Shown here piece by piece: positions 55,140 through 64,000 of a stretch of DNA of 64,000 nucleotides. The notes under the pieces were generated by a model that saw only the letters and a program-made list of their open reading frames with translations, was not told the origin of the DNA and made no database searches. Source of the stretch: Streptomyces sp. S465 (GTDB taxonomy: Bacteria; Actinomycetota; Actinomycetes; Streptomycetales; Streptomycetaceae). The stretch lies in NCBI RefSeq assembly GCF_026898115.1, contig NZ_CP114036.1, positions 2,418,001-2,482,000 on the forward strand. The letters are read 5' to 3'. Both the position numbers and the translations under genes were made by a program. Each line of letters begins with the position of its first letter. Positions within the stretch are counted from its first letter, which is position 1.

Positions 55140-56198
55140 ATGGCAACCATGGTCGACGTCGCCCGGCGCGCCGGGGTGTCCGTGGCCACCGTCTCGCATG
55201 TGCTCAACGAGACCCGGCCGGTCCGCCCGGACACCCGTAAGGCCGTGCTGGACGCCATCGACGACCTCGGGTACATCCCCAATACGCTGGCGCGCTCCCT
55301 GGTGACCGCGCGCACCCGCTCGATCGGTCTGGCCGTCTCGGCGATCAGCAATCCGTACTTCACCGAGATCCTCCAGGGCGTCGAGTCCAGCGCCCTGGAG
55401 CGGGGATACGGGCTGCTGATCGCCGATCCGCATGACGACCCCGCGCATGAGCGCAAGGTCGTCCGGCTGCTCCATGAGCGACGGGTGGACGGCGTGATCG
55501 TGGCCCCGTCGGCCGAGCCCGCCGGGCTGGTGGAGTATCTGACCCGCCGCGGGATTCCGGCCGTGTTCCTCGACCGGCTGGTCGGCGACTCCCACGACCA
55601 GGTGTGCGCCGAGAACGCCCCTCCCGTCGAACAGCTGGTGCTCCATCTCACCGACCTCGGCCACACCCGCATCGGGCTGGTCGCCGGGCTCCCCGGGCTG
55701 AGCACCACCAGCGAGCGGATCGCGGGCTACCGGGCCGGGCTGGCGCGGCGCGGGCTGCCGTTCCGCCCCGGGCTGCTGGCGGACGGCCACTCCGAGGCGC
55801 GGGGCGCGGAGCACGCCGTCCACCGGCTGCTGGCCGCGCCCGAGCCGCCCACCGCGATCATCGCCGCGAACAACGCGATGACCATCGGCGCGCTGCGCGC
55901 CCTGCGGACGGCGGGTCTGAGCGTGCCGGGCGATCTCGCGCTCGTCTGCTTCGACGACTTCTCCTGGGCGGATGTCTTCTCCCCCGGACTCACCGCGATC
56001 TCCCAGCCCAGCCGGGAGATCGGCGCCACCGCCGTCCGGCTGCTGCTCGACCGGCTGGAGAACCCGGGGCGGCCACCGCGCACCGTCCGGCTGCCCTGTG
56101 CCTTCGTCCACCGCACCTCCTGCGGCTGTGTGGCCGAAGCCCCCGACCGACCGCTCCCCGGAACCCCCGCACAACCCGGAAAGGACCCCGCCTCGTGA
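55140..56198 (+). CDS. LacI-family transcriptional regulator
   Basis: A 352-residue repressor. DNA-binding headpiece at residues 4-50 (MVDVARRAGVSVATVSHVLNETRPV, hinge with YIPNTLARSLVT) and a periplasmic-binding-like sugar domain (60-335, with FLDRLVGDSHDQVCAENA). The C-terminal HRTSCGC is common in this class. It is coupled by GTGA to a sugar kinase gene. It most likely represses its own operon via the site at 55026-55039. The inducer sugar is not identifiable. Confidence 0.9.
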   Translation: MATMVDVARRAGVSVATVSHVLNETRPVRPDTRKAVLDAIDDLGYIPNTLARSLVTARTRSIGLAVSAISNPYFTEILQGVESSALERGYGLLIADPHDDPAHERKVVRLLHERRVDGVIVAPSAEPAGLVEYLTRRGIPAVFLDRLVGDSHDQVCAENAPPVEQLVLHLTDLGHTRIGLVAGLPGLSTTSERIAGYRAGLARRGLPFRPGLLADGHSEARGAEHAVHRLLAAPEPPTAIIAANNAMTIGALRALRTAGLSVPGDLALVCFDDFSWADVFSPGLTAISQPSREIGATAVRLLLDRLENPGRPPRTVRLPCAFVHRTSCGCVAEAPDRPLPGTPAQPGKDPAS

Positions 56199-57145
56199 TC
56201 GTCGTCGCCGGAGAAGCCCTGATCGACCTCGTGCCCGAGCGCACGTCGAGCGCCGCGGCGGGCGACCGGCTGCCCGCGCTGCGGCCGGCGCGCGGCGGTG
56301 GCCCGTACAACACCGCGCTGGCGCTGGGGCGGCTCGGCTCGCCCACCGCGTTCTGCTCGCGGGTCTCCACGGACGGCTTCGGAGAGGCGCTGCTGGAGGG
56401 CTTGCGGAAGGACGGTGTGGACACCGCGCTGGTGCAGCGCGGCCAGGAGCCCACGACCCTCGCGGTCGCCTCCATCGGGGCCGATGGCTCGGCCGGGTAC
56501 GGCTTCTATGTGCAGGGCACCGCGGACCGGCTCTTCACCCTGCCGCCGTCCCTCCCCGAGGGGGTGCGCGCACTGTCGCTGGGCACCTGTTCCCTCGTGC
56601 TGGAGCCGGGCGCGAGCGCGTACGAGGAGCTGCTGCGGCGTGAGGCCGCACGCGGTGTCTTCACCACCCTGGACCCCAATATCCGCACCGGTCTGATCCC
56701 CGACGCCGCTGCCTACCGGGCCCGCTTCCACGGCTGGCTGCCCCATATCGGCCTGCTGAAGCTGTCCATAGAGGACGCCAGGTGGCTGGCCGACTCGGAG
56801 GACGCGAAGGATGTGGAGACGGCCGTGGGCGAGTGGCTCGCGGCGGGACCGGCGGCCGTGGTGCTCACCCATGGCGGGGAGGGGCTGAGCGTACGGCGCC
56901 AGGACGGCTCGGTCTTCTCGGTGCCGGGCGAGCGGGTGGACGTCGTGGACACCATCGGGGCGGGCGACACCGTGAACGCCGCGCTGCTGCACCGGCTGGC
57001 CGCACACCAGGCGCTGTCGGCGCCCGCGCTGGCCAAGCTCGACGAGACGGTCTGGCGGGATGTCCTGGCCTTCGCCGGCCGCGCCGCCGCGATCACCTGC
57101 TCCCGCGCGGGCGCGGAGCCGCCCTACGCGTCCGAGCTGGTCTGA
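56195..57145 (+). CDS. PfkB-family carbohydrate kinase (fructokinase-like)
   Basis: A 316-residue ribokinase-fold enzyme. GEALIDLVPE near residue 6, RGGGPYNTALALGRLG near 33-48, and the PfkB C-terminal signature DTIGAGDTVNAALLHRL near 252-268 with the catalytic Asp. GTG 56195 overlaps the lacI stop. Similar to fructokinases and 2-keto-3-deoxygluconate kinases; the substrate is not fixed. No sugar transporter lies in the operon. Confidence 0.88.
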   Translation: MIVVAGEALIDLVPERTSSAAAGDRLPALRPARGGGPYNTALALGRLGSPTAFCSRVSTDGFGEALLEGLRKDGVDTALVQRGQEPTTLAVASIGADGSAGYGFYVQGTADRLFTLPPSLPEGVRALSLGTCSLVLEPGASAYEELLRREAARGVFTTLDPNIRTGLIPDAAAYRARFHGWLPHIGLLKLSIEDARWLADSEDAKDVETAVGEWLAAGPAAVVLTHGGEGLSVRRQDGSVFSVPGERVDVVDTIGAGDTVNAALLHRLAAHQALSAPALAKLDETVWRDVLAFAGRAAAITCSRAGAEPPYASELV

Positions 57146-57161
57146 CCCCCCTCGCCGCGAC

Positions 57162-57194
57162 TGCGCCGCGCCCGGTCGGTCCGGGCGCGGCGCA
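57162..57194. terminator. Bidirectional terminator between the kinase gene and uvrA
   Basis: A perfect 14-bp stem TGCGCCGCGCCCGG / CCGGGCGCGGCGCA with a 5-nt loop between convergent stops at 57145 and 57210. Confidence 0.85.
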
Positions 57195-57209
57195 TCCGCG
57201 GGCGCGGGG

Positions 57210-60200
57210 CTACTTCGCGGCCGTCCGCTGGGAGGCGACCGTGGTCTTGGCCGCCCCCTTCTTGGCCACGGTCTTCTTCGCCGCGGTCTTCGCGGCCGCC
57301 GTGGTCTTGGCGGCGGCCTTCTTGGCGGGCTTGGCGGCGGCCTTCTTGGCGGTCCTGCCGCCCTTGCGCGCGACCGGCACCGTCGCGTCGCTCACCCGGT
57401 CACCCAGCATGTCCCGCAGGAACTTCCCGGTGTGGCTGGCCGGGATCGAGGCCACGTCCTCGGGGGTGCCCTCGGCGATCACCAGACCGCCGCCGCTGCC
57501 GCCCTCGGGGCCCATGTCCACGACCCAGTCGGCCGTCTTGATCACATCGAGGTTGTGCTCGATGACGATCACGGTGTTGCCCTTGTCGACCAGTCCGGAG
57601 AGCACGCTGATCAGCTTGCTGATGTCCTCGAAGTGCAGACCGGTGGTCGGCTCGTCCAGGACGTACACCGTGCGGCCGGTCGACCGCTTCTGGAGCTCGC
57701 TGGCCAGCTTGACGCGCTGCGCCTCACCGCCGGACAGGGTCGGCGCGGGCTGCCCCAGCCGGACATAGCCGAGACCGACCTCGTTGAGGGTGCGCAGATG
57801 GCGGGCGATGGTGGGCACCGCCTCGAAGAAGTCCAGCGCCTCCTCGATGGGCATGTCCAGCACCTCGGCGATGGACTTGCCCTTGTAGTGCACCTCCAGG
57901 GTCTCCCGGTTGTAGCGCGCGCCGTGGCAGACCTCGCACGGCACATACACATCCGGCAGGAAGTTCATCTCGATCTTGATAGTGCCGTCACCGGAGCAGT
58001 TCTCGCAGCGGCCGCCCTTGACGTTGAAGGAGAACCGGCCGGGCTGGTAACCGCGGACCTTGGCCTCCATCGTCTCCGCGAACAGCTTGCGCACATGGTC
58101 GAAGACGCCGGTGTACGTCGCCGGGTTCGAGCGCGGGGTGCGGCCGATGGGCGACTGGTCGACATGCACCACCTTGTCGACGAGGTCGTCGCCGACGACC
58201 CGGGTGTGCCGCCCGGGAACCGCCCGCGCGCCGTTGAGCTCACGGGCCAGATGGGTGTAGAGGATGTCGTTTACCAGCGTGGACTTACCCGATCCGGAGA
58301 CGCCGGTGACCGCGGTGAGCACCCCCAGCGGGAAGGACACATCGATGTCCTGGAGGTTGTTCTCCCGGGCGCCGTGGACCGTCAGATGCCGCTTGGGGTC
58401 CACGGGCCGGCGCGCCGCCGGCAGCGGGATGGCCTTCTTGCCGGCCAGATAGTGCCCGGTCACCGACTCCTCGTTGACCAGCAGCTCGCTCAGCGGCCCG
58501 CTGTGGACCACCTTGCCGCCGTGCTCACCCGCACCCGGACCGATGTCCACCACCCAGTCCGAGGTCTTGATGGTGTCCTCGTCGTGCTCCACGACGATCA
58601 GGGTGTTGCCGAGGTCGCGCAGCCTGACCAGCGTCTCGATCAGCCGGTGGTTGTCGCGCTGGTGCAGGCCGATGGACGGCTCGTCCAGGACGTAGAGCAC
58701 GCCGACCAGACCGGAGCCGATCTGGGTGGCCAGCCGGATGCGCTGGGCCTCGCCGCCGGAGAGGGTGCCCGCCGCGCGGTTGAGCGAGAGATAGTCCAGG
58801 CCGACGTCGACCAGGAACCTCAGCCGCTCATTGACCTCCTTGAGGACCCGCTCGGCGATGGTCTTCTCGCGCGGGCTCAGCTCCATGCCGCGCAGGAAGT
58901 CGGCGCATTCACTGATCGACATCGCCGAGACGTCCGCGATGGACTTGTCCTGCACGGTGACCGCCAGGACGATCGGCTTGAGGCGGGTGCCCTCACAGGT
59001 GGGGCAGGGCACCTCGCGCATATAGCCCTCGAACCGCTCCCGGCTGGTGTCGCTCTCCGCCTCCGAGTGGCGCCGCTTCACATACGGCACCGCGCCCTCG
59101 AAGGCCGTGGTGTACGCCCGCTGGCGGCCGTAGCGATTGCGGTAGCGGACCTCGATCTGGGTGCGGTGGCCATTGAGCAGCGCCTTCTTGGCGCGCTGCG
59201 GAAGCCCGGCCCAGGGGACGTCCGTGCGGAAGCCGAGCGCGTCGGCGAGCGCGCCGACCAGCCGCCCGAAGTAGTCCTTGGTGTGGCCGTGGGACCAGGG
59301 GTGGATGGCGCCCTCGTCGAGCGACTTCTCCTCATCCGGGATGATCAGCTCGGGGTCGACCTCCATCCGGGTGCCGATCCCGGTGCAGTCCGGGCAGGCG
59401 CCGAAGGGCGAGTTGAAGGAGAAGGTGCGCGGCTCCAGCTCCTCGAAGGACAGATCGTCGTACGGGCAGTACAGATGCTCGGAGAACATCCGCTCCCGCT
59501 GCGGGTCGTCCTCGTCGAGGTCCACGAAGTCGAGGATCACCATGCCGCCGGAGAGGCCGAGCGCGGTCTCCACCGAGTCGGTCAGACGGCGCTTGGCGCT
59601 GTCCTTGACGGTGAGGCGGTCGACGACCACCTCGATGGTGTGCTTCTCCTGCTTCTTCAGCTTCGGCGGATCGGCCAGCTGGATGGTGGTGCCGTCCACC
59701 CGGGCCCGGCTGTAGCCCTTGGTCTGGAGATCGGAGAAGAGGTCGACGAACTCCCCCTTGCGCTCGCGCACCAGCGGGGAGAGCACCTGGAAGCGGCTGC
59801 CCTCGGGGAGCTCCAGCACCCGGTCCACGATCGCCTGCGGCGACTGGCGGGCGATGGGGCGGCCGCACTCGGGGCAGTGCGGCTTGCCGATCCGGGCGAA
59901 CAGCAGCCGGAGGTAGTCGTAGACCTCGGTGATGGTGCCGACCGTCGAGCGCGGGTTCCGCGAGGTGGACTTCTGGTCGATCGACACCGCGGGGGACAGG
60001 CCCTCGATGAAGTCGACATCGGGCTTGTCCATCTGCCCCAGGAACTGACGGGCGTAGGAGGAGAGCGACTCCACGTAGCGACGCTGCCCCTCGGCGAAGA
60101 TCGTGTCGAACGCGAGGGACGACTTGCCCGACCCGGACAGCCCGGTGAAGACGATGAGCGAGTCGCGAGGAAGGTCGAGCGAGACGTTCTTGAGGTTGTG

Positions 60201-60236
60201 CTCGCGAGCGCCACGAACGATGAGACGGTCGGCCAC
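57210..60236 (-). CDS. uvrA: Excinuclease ABC subunit A
   Basis: A 1008-residue UvrA. First ATPase half: Walker [15 protein letters not shown] near 31, Zn finger CPECGRP near 118; second half: [13 protein letters not shown] near 645, Zn finger CENCSGDG near 745, two LSGGEAQR signatures and two DEP Walker B. GTG 60236 gives [12 protein letters not shown], the usual start; GTG 60248 and longer starts are less likely. The C-terminal 55 residues are Lys/Ala-rich ([14 protein letters not shown]), like a histone H1 tail. It recognises damage in nucleotide excision repair. Confidence 0.96.
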   Translation of the reverse strand: MADRLIVRGAREHNLKNVSLDLPRDSLIVFTGLSGSGKSSLAFDTIFAEGQRRYVESLSSYARQFLGQMDKPDVDFIEGLSPAVSIDQKSTSRNPRSTVGTITEVYDYLRLLFARIGKPHCPECGRPIARQSPQAIVDRVLELPEGSRFQVLSPLVRERKGEFVDLFSDLQTKGYSRARVDGTTIQLADPPKLKKQEKHTIEVVVDRLTVKDSAKRRLTDSVETALGLSGGMVILDFVDLDEDDPQRERMFSEHLYCPYDDLSFEELEPRTFSFNSPFGACPDCTGIGTRMEVDPELIIPDEEKSLDEGAIHPWSHGHTKDYFGRLVGALADALGFRTDVPWAGLPQRAKKALLNGHRTQIEVRYRNRYGRQRAYTTAFEGAVPYVKRRHSEAESDTSRERFEGYMREVPCPTCEGTRLKPIVLAVTVQDKSIADVSAMSISECADFLRGMELSPREKTIAERVLKEVNERLRFLVDVGLDYLSLNRAAGTLSGGEAQRIRLATQIGSGLVGVLYVLDEPSIGLHQRDNHRLIETLVRLRDLGNTLIVVEHDEDTIKTSDWVVDIGPGAGEHGGKVVHSGPLSELLVNEESVTGHYLAGKKAIPLPAARRPVDPKRHLTVHGARENNLQDIDVSFPLGVLTAVTGVSGSGKSTLVNDILYTHLARELNGARAVPGRHTRVVGDDLVDKVVHVDQSPIGRTPRSNPATYTGVFDHVRKLFAETMEAKVRGYQPGRFSFNVKGGRCENCSGDGTIKIEMNFLPDVYVPCEVCHGARYNRETLEVHYKGKSIAEVLDMPIEEALDFFEAVPTIARHLRTLNEVGLGYVRLGQPAPTLSGGEAQRVKLASELQKRSTGRTVYVLDEPTTGLHFEDISKLISVLSGLVDKGNTVIVIEHNLDVIKTADWVVDMGPEGGSGGGLVIAEGTPEDVASIPASHTGKFLRDMLGDRVSDATVPVARKGGRTAKKAAAKPAKKAAAKTTAAAKTAAKKTVAKKGAAKTTVASQRTAAK

Positions 60237-60543
60237 GCCGGTCGGCACCTTTCTTGAGAGAGACGGGGTGCGCCGAGCCCGCTCGCGGGGCGGCCCTGCC
60301 GGATGGAGCAGAGGCGGAGCGGAGCGAAGCCCCCGACCCAGGGTATGGGGGCACGACGGCGATGTCTTAAGGATGCAGCACACCGAGCCTATAGCACGCA
60401 CATTCGATTCGCGGGAGATGGGAACGGACTTCACCCGATCGTGTGGCGCGCGGGCGCACTCATCGGTACAAGCTTCGCCGGGTGCCCGGGTATTCCCCGC
60501 CCCGACGGTCCCTCGCCCCTTCCCCCCGGACTAGGCTGAGGCC
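60237..60543. other. Divergent promoter region of uvrA and the metallo-hydrolase
   Basis: A 307-bp gap. On the minus strand TATAGGCT near 60387-60394 is the best -10 for uvrA. No GAAC-N4-GTTC LexA box was seen. No gene or stable hairpin otherwise. Confidence 0.4.
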
Positions 60544-61200
60544 ATGACCTACAGCGGAGTGGTGACGGTCGGCGGACCGGCGGACGTGCATGAACTGCCC
60601 GATCTCATGATCTCGAAGGTCGCGGTGGGCCCCATGGCCAACAACGCGTACCTGCTGCGCTGCCGGGCCACCGACGAGCAGCTCCTGATCGACGCCGCGG
60701 CGGAGCCGCACACCCTGCTGTCCCTCATCGGCGAGAGCGGGATCGCCTCCGTGGTCACCACCCACCGCCACCAGGACCACTGGGGCGCGCTGCGCGAGGT
60801 GACGGAGGCCACCGGCGCCCGCACCTACGCGGGCCGCTACGACGCGGAGGGCATCCCGGTGCCGACCGACGTCCTGGTCGAGGACGGCGACACACTGCGG
60901 GTCGGCCGGGTCGAGCTGACCGCCCGCCACCTGGTCGGCCACACCCCGGGCAGCATCGCCCTGATCTACGACGATCCGCACGGCCATCCGCACGTGTTCA
61001 CCGGCGACTGCCTCTTCCCGGGCGGGGTCGGCAACACCCGTAAGGACCCCAAGGCGTTCGAGAGCCTGATCAACGACGTCGAGACCAAGCTCTTCGACCG
61101 GCTTCCGGACGAGACCTGGGTCTACCCCGGCCACGGCGACGACACCACGCTCGGCGCCGAGCGCCCGCACCTCGGGGAGTGGCGCGAGCGCGGCTGGTAG
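60544..61200 (+). CDS. MBL-fold metallo-hydrolase
   Basis: A 218-residue metallo-beta-lactamase-fold hydrolase. The metal site is TTHRHQDHWGAL near 75-86 (HxHxDH), His in HLVGHTPGS near 136, Asp in FTGDCLFPGGVGN near 159 and His in YPGHGDDTT near 203, as in glyoxalase II-type enzymes. ATG 60544 with AGGCTGAGGCC upstream. It is conserved next to uvrA in Streptomyces. The exact substrate (thioester or other) is unknown. Confidence 0.88.
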   Translation: MTYSGVVTVGGPADVHELPDLMISKVAVGPMANNAYLLRCRATDEQLLIDAAAEPHTLLSLIGESGIASVVTTHRHQDHWGALREVTEATGARTYAGRYDAEGIPVPTDVLVEDGDTLRVGRVELTARHLVGHTPGSIALIYDDPHGHPHVFTGDCLFPGGVGNTRKDPKAFESLINDVETKLFDRLPDETWVYPGHGDDTTLGAERPHLGEWRERGW

Positions 61201-61279
61201 CGGCACACGCACGGCCCCCGCGCGCCGCGCACCCCCGTACGCCCCGTGACTCCCGGCGGGCCGTGACGGTTGGCGCGTC

Positions 61280-62611
61280 ATGCAGCATGACCGCCCTGTG
61301 TCCATGGCCCGCCTCGCCGCCGCCTCCCTGGCCGGCACCGCGATCGAGTTCTACGACTTCTTCGTCTACGGCACGGCCGCCGCGCTCGTCCTCGGCCCGC
61401 TGTTCTTCCCCACCTTCTCCCCGCTGGCCGGCACCCTCGCCGCCTTCGGCACCTTCGCCGTCGGTTTCGTCTCCCGGCCGCTGGGCTCGATGCTCTTCGG
61501 GCCCATCGGCGACCGCCACGGCCGCCGGCCGGTGCTCATCGCCTCACTGCTGCTGACGGGGATCGCGACCGTCGCCGTGGGCTTCGTCCCGTCCTACGGC
61601 ACGATCGGCATCGCCGCCCCCGTACTGCTGCTCGTGCTGCGCTTTCTCCAGGGGCTGGGGCTCGGCGGCGAGTGGGGTGGTGCGGTGCTGCTGACCGCCG
61701 AGCACGCGCCCGCCGGGCGGCGCGGGCTGTGGTCGGGCTTTCCGCAGGTCGGCCCGGCCATCGGCTTTCTGCTCGCCAACGGCACCATGCTGGCCCTGTC
61801 GGCCACGCTGAGCGAGGGCGCGTTCCGGTCCTGGGGGTGGCGGGTGCCGTTCTGGGGCGCGGGGCTGCTGGCGGGCGCCGGGTTGCTGCTGCGGGCCCGG
61901 CTGACCGAGAGCCCGCGCTTCCGGGAGCTGGCCGAACGCGACGGCCGGGCCGCCGCGCCGCTGGCCGAGGTGGTGCGCGGCCACTGGCGGCTGGTCCTGC
62001 TGACCGCGGGCGGGCTCACGGTGGGCTACGCCGTCTTCTACACGGTCACGACCTGGTCCCTGGCGTACGGCACGGAACGGCTCGGCATGGCGCGCACCAC
62101 CGTGCTGGGCTGTGTCATGGCGGCCGTGGCGGCCATGGGGGCCTTGACGCCCCTGGTGGCCCATCTCGGCGACCGCTTCGGGCGGCGGCCGCTGTGCCTG
62201 GTGGGCTGTGTGGCCACCGCGGTGTGGATGTTTCCGCTGATCGTGCTGTTGCGCACCGGGGAGCCGCCGCTGATGTTCCTCGGCTTCCTGGGCGCGCTGC
62301 TCGCCTTCATCACCATGTTCGCCGTGACCTCGGCCTATCTGCCCGAGCTGTTCGAGGCGCGGGTGCGCTGCACGGGCGCGGCGCTCGGCTACAACCTCGC
62401 GGGCGTCCTGGGCGGGGCGCTCACCCCGATCGTGGCGACGGCGCTGTCCCACGGCGACGGCCCGCCCTGGGGCGTCGCCGTGTATCTGACCGCCGCCGCG
62501 CTGCTGAGTCTGGGCTGCTTCGTGCTGCTGCCGGAGACACGGCCGACGGCCGACCGTCCGGAAGGACGATCGGCCGTACGGCCTCTGGAGGCCGGGGAGG
62601 CGGCTGCGTGA
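61280..62611 (+). CDS. MFS transporter, metabolite:H+ symporter family
   Basis: A 443-residue 12-helix transporter of the MHS class. AAASLAGTAIEFYDFFVYGTAAAL near residues 12-34 is the family N-terminal signature; GPIGDRHGRRPVLIAS near 75; LQGLGLGGEWGGAVLLTAEHAP near 112-133. Relatives carry ShiA/proline-betaine/alpha-ketoglutarate-type substrates. ATG 61280; an in-frame MARLAA ATG at 61304 is another possible start. 79 bp after the hydrolase gene. Confidence 0.88.
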   Translation: MQHDRPVSMARLAAASLAGTAIEFYDFFVYGTAAALVLGPLFFPTFSPLAGTLAAFGTFAVGFVSRPLGSMLFGPIGDRHGRRPVLIASLLLTGIATVAVGFVPSYGTIGIAAPVLLLVLRFLQGLGLGGEWGGAVLLTAEHAPAGRRGLWSGFPQVGPAIGFLLANGTMLALSATLSEGAFRSWGWRVPFWGAGLLAGAGLLLRARLTESPRFRELAERDGRAAAPLAEVVRGHWRLVLLTAGGLTVGYAVFYTVTTWSLAYGTERLGMARTTVLGCVMAAVAAMGALTPLVAHLGDRFGRRPLCLVGCVATAVWMFPLIVLLRTGEPPLMFLGFLGALLAFITMFAVTSAYLPELFEARVRCTGAALGYNLAGVLGGALTPIVATALSHGDGPPWGVAVYLTAAALLSLGCFVLLPETRPTADRPEGRSAVRPLEAGEAAA

Positions 62612-62698
62612 GCCGGTCTCCCGGGTCCGGGACGCGGACGTCGCCGCACGCCCTCGGTCGCCGCCGGGCGCCGTCAGGGCGGTGACGCCGCAGGGCCG

Positions 62699-63703
62699 TC
62701 AGACGTCGACGCTGTCCTTGTCCCGGGCCCGGCTCTCCCCGTTCCCCGCCTCCACCAGGGCCTGTTTCCTCGAGGCGTGCAGACTGGTGGCCGTCGTGAC
62801 GGCGAGCACCGCGCAGATCACCCCGAGCGAGACCGGGATGCTGATCTCCGGGACGTGCACCCCTGACTCGTGCAGCGCGTGCAGCACCAGCTTGACACCG
62901 ATGAAACCGAGGATGATCGACAGCCCGTACGAGAGGTGGACCAGCTTCTTGAGCAGGCCGCCGATCAGGAAGTACAGCTGGCGCAGGCCCATCAGGGCGA
63001 AGGCGTTGGCGGTGAAGACGATGTACGGATCCTGGGTGAGGCCGAAGATCGCGGGTATCGAGTCCAGCGCGAACAGGACGTCCGTGGTGCCGATCGCCAG
63101 CATGACGATCAGCATCGGGGTCATCAGCCGCTTGCCGTTCCGCACGATGAAGAGCTTGGTGCCGTGGTACTCGTCGGTGGACGGGAACCGCTTCTCGACC
63201 GCCTTGAGCAGCCGGTTCTCCTCGAACTCCGCTTCCTCCTCATCGGCCCGCGCCTCCTGGATGAGCTTCCAGGCCGTCCAGATGAGGAACGCGCCGAAGA
63301 TGTAGAAGACCCAGGCGAAGGTCGAGATGATCGCGGCGCCGGCGGCTATGAAGACCGCGCGCAGCACCAGGGCGATGAGCACCCCCACCATCAGCACACG
63401 CTGCTGATAGACCGTCGGCACCGCGAACTTCGCCATGATCAGCACGAAGACGAAGAGGTTGTCGACGCTCAGCGACTTCTCGGTGATGAAGCCGGCGAAG
63501 AACTCGCCGGAGGGCCCGCCGCCGGCGAAGACCAGCAGCCCGAGCCCGAAGAGCGCGGCAAGGGCGACCCAGACGGCGGTCCAGATCCCGGCCTCCTTGA
63601 GGGAGACCTCATGGGGTTTGCGGCCGCCTATGAAGAAGTCGGCGGCGATGAGGGCACACAGCCCACCAATGGTCAGCCCCCACATGGCCCACGAAACGTC
63701 CAC
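62699..63703 (-). CDS. TerC/Alx-family membrane protein
   Basis: A 334-residue protein with 8-9 membrane helices. FAGFITEKSLSVDNLFVFVLIMAKF near 70-94 and GTTDVLFALDSIPAIFGLTQDPYIVFTANAFALMGLR near 200-237 are the two acid-containing TerC signatures. TerC/Alx proteins export Mn2+ or metallate exoproteins. The C-terminal tail (RKQALVEAGNGESRARDKDSVDV region) is charged. GTG 63703. The long upstream leader folds strongly (see the leader feature). Confidence 0.92.
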   Translation of the reverse strand: MDVSWAMWGLTIGGLCALIAADFFIGGRKPHEVSLKEAGIWTAVWVALAALFGLGLLVFAGGGPSGEFFAGFITEKSLSVDNLFVFVLIMAKFAVPTVYQQRVLMVGVLIALVLRAVFIAAGAAIISTFAWVFYIFGAFLIWTAWKLIQEARADEEEAEFEENRLLKAVEKRFPSTDEYHGTKLFIVRNGKRLMTPMLIVMLAIGTTDVLFALDSIPAIFGLTQDPYIVFTANAFALMGLRQLYFLIGGLLKKLVHLSYGLSIILGFIGVKLVLHALHESGVHVPEISIPVSLGVICAVLAVTTATSLHASRKQALVEAGNGESRARDKDSVDV

Positions 63704-63865
63704 GGTTCCTCCGGCATTCGTACGGCAATCTCAGCGTCGTCGCTGCCGGAGGTCTCCTCCGCCCATGGCCGAGCCGTGGACCGGTGCCCCGGGATGCCAT
63801 CCGGTCTCCTGGGACCGGACGGCATCCGTGGTGACGGGAACACCGCTACAGGAGTACTCCCCTCC
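63704..63865 (-). promoter_or_regulatory. Structured 5' leader of terC, possible yybP-ykoY-type riboswitch
   Basis: About 160 nt precede terC. GATGCCGTCCGGTC / GACCGGATGGCATC (63826-63813 and 63806-63793 read on the minus strand) form a 14-bp hairpin with one G-U. A GGGGAGTACTCC segment (63862-63851) precedes it, recalling the GGGGAGUA start of the yybP-ykoY Mn2+ element that often precedes terC-type genes. A complete match to that motif could not be confirmed by eye. Confidence 0.4.
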
Positions 63866-63924
63866 GCGTAAAGAAGAGTACAGGAATTCCCATGAGAGAG
63901 TAAAGAGATGGGCAAAAGAGCTGG

Positions 63925-64000
63925 TCAACGCCCATACGACTGGCGGGCCCTCACCATCTGCCGCAGCACCTGGTCCAGCACCTGACTGCCCCGCGGCACC
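63925..64000 (-). CDS. Partial CDS, C-terminal end only
   Basis: The last 24 codons of a gene that begins beyond the right edge. The frame reads PRGSQVLDQVLRQMVRARQ and ends SYGR before TGA at 63927-63925. Codon use is normal for the genome. The product cannot be identified from this piece. It is upstream of terC on the same strand with about 60 bp before the terC leader. Confidence 0.55.
   Translation of the reverse strand, partial: VPRGSQVLDQVLRQMVRARQSYGR

Noticed and set aside
57060..60257. Reading frame of over 1000 codons antisense to uvrA
   Set aside because: Mirrors the third-position GC bias of uvrA; composition is Arg/Gly/Asp/Val/His-rich with no recognisable domain.
60237..60543. 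LexA (SOS) box upstream of uvrA
   Set aside because: No GAAC-N4-GTTC dyad found on either strand.

Overview
The window is a piece of a Streptomyces chromosome. It has very high GC with strong third-position GC bias, many GTG starts and 4-bp ATGA/GTGA gene junctions, and actinomycete markers: WhiA, a RbpA-family protein, OpcA, an XRE/DUF397/ATPase cassette and actinobacterial DapD. Gene order from the suf operon to uvrA follows the conserved core of Streptomyces chromosomes. The species cannot be fixed from this sequence alone. I saw no tRNA, rRNA, insertion sequence, prophage or CRISPR array.

Left third (1-22.4 kb) is accessory in character. It holds a hexuronate oxidation pair (kdgD-like dehydratase and divergent uronate dehydrogenase), a marR-MFS-isochorismatase operon behind a 40-bp palindrome, an XRE/DUF397/histidine-kinase-like ATPase cassette, and a tetR/EamA pair sharing mirrored operators. 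It continues with a two-domain TerD protein, a ribbon-helix-helix/PIN toxin-antitoxin pair, an LLM flavin oxidoreductase, a PhoX-type protein, a secreted nuclease, dapD, an ECF sigma factor with a membrane-anchored partner, and an SMR-tetR operon. Between these genes lie three conspicuous non-coding structures: a roughly 336-bp imperfect inverted repeat (2.24-2.58 kb), a nested 200-bp-period direct repeat region (13.48-14.1 kb) and a roughly 650-bp decamer-like GC array (19.04-19.69 kb).

Middle (22.5-34.8 kb): a complete suf operon on the minus strand (sufR-sufB-sufD-Rieske ferredoxin-sufC-sufS-sufU-sufT). Its likely SufR operator lies on top of an apparently leaderless sufR start. Divergent from it are an ABC exporter pair and ctaA, followed by an amidohydrolase, a small conserved protein and ctaB. 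This is the heme O/heme A branch for cytochrome oxidase.

Right half (35-64 kb) is core carbon metabolism and housekeeping. tkt-tal-zwf-opcA-pgl forms one plus-strand pentose phosphate operon. pgi, a MFS gene, a rbpA-type gene, secG, tpiA-pgk-gap and the whiA-yvcK-rapZ-uvrC operon are on the minus strand. A Tat-type Rieske lipoprotein, a lacI-fructokinase operon, uvrA, a metallo-hydrolase, a MHS-family MFS transporter and a terC gene with a long structured leader follow. Many convergent or successive units are separated by strong perfect hairpins. Short tandem repeats, several with periods divisible by three, recur inside genes (MFS N-terminus, DUF397, sigma factor tail, OpcA tail, UvrC linker).
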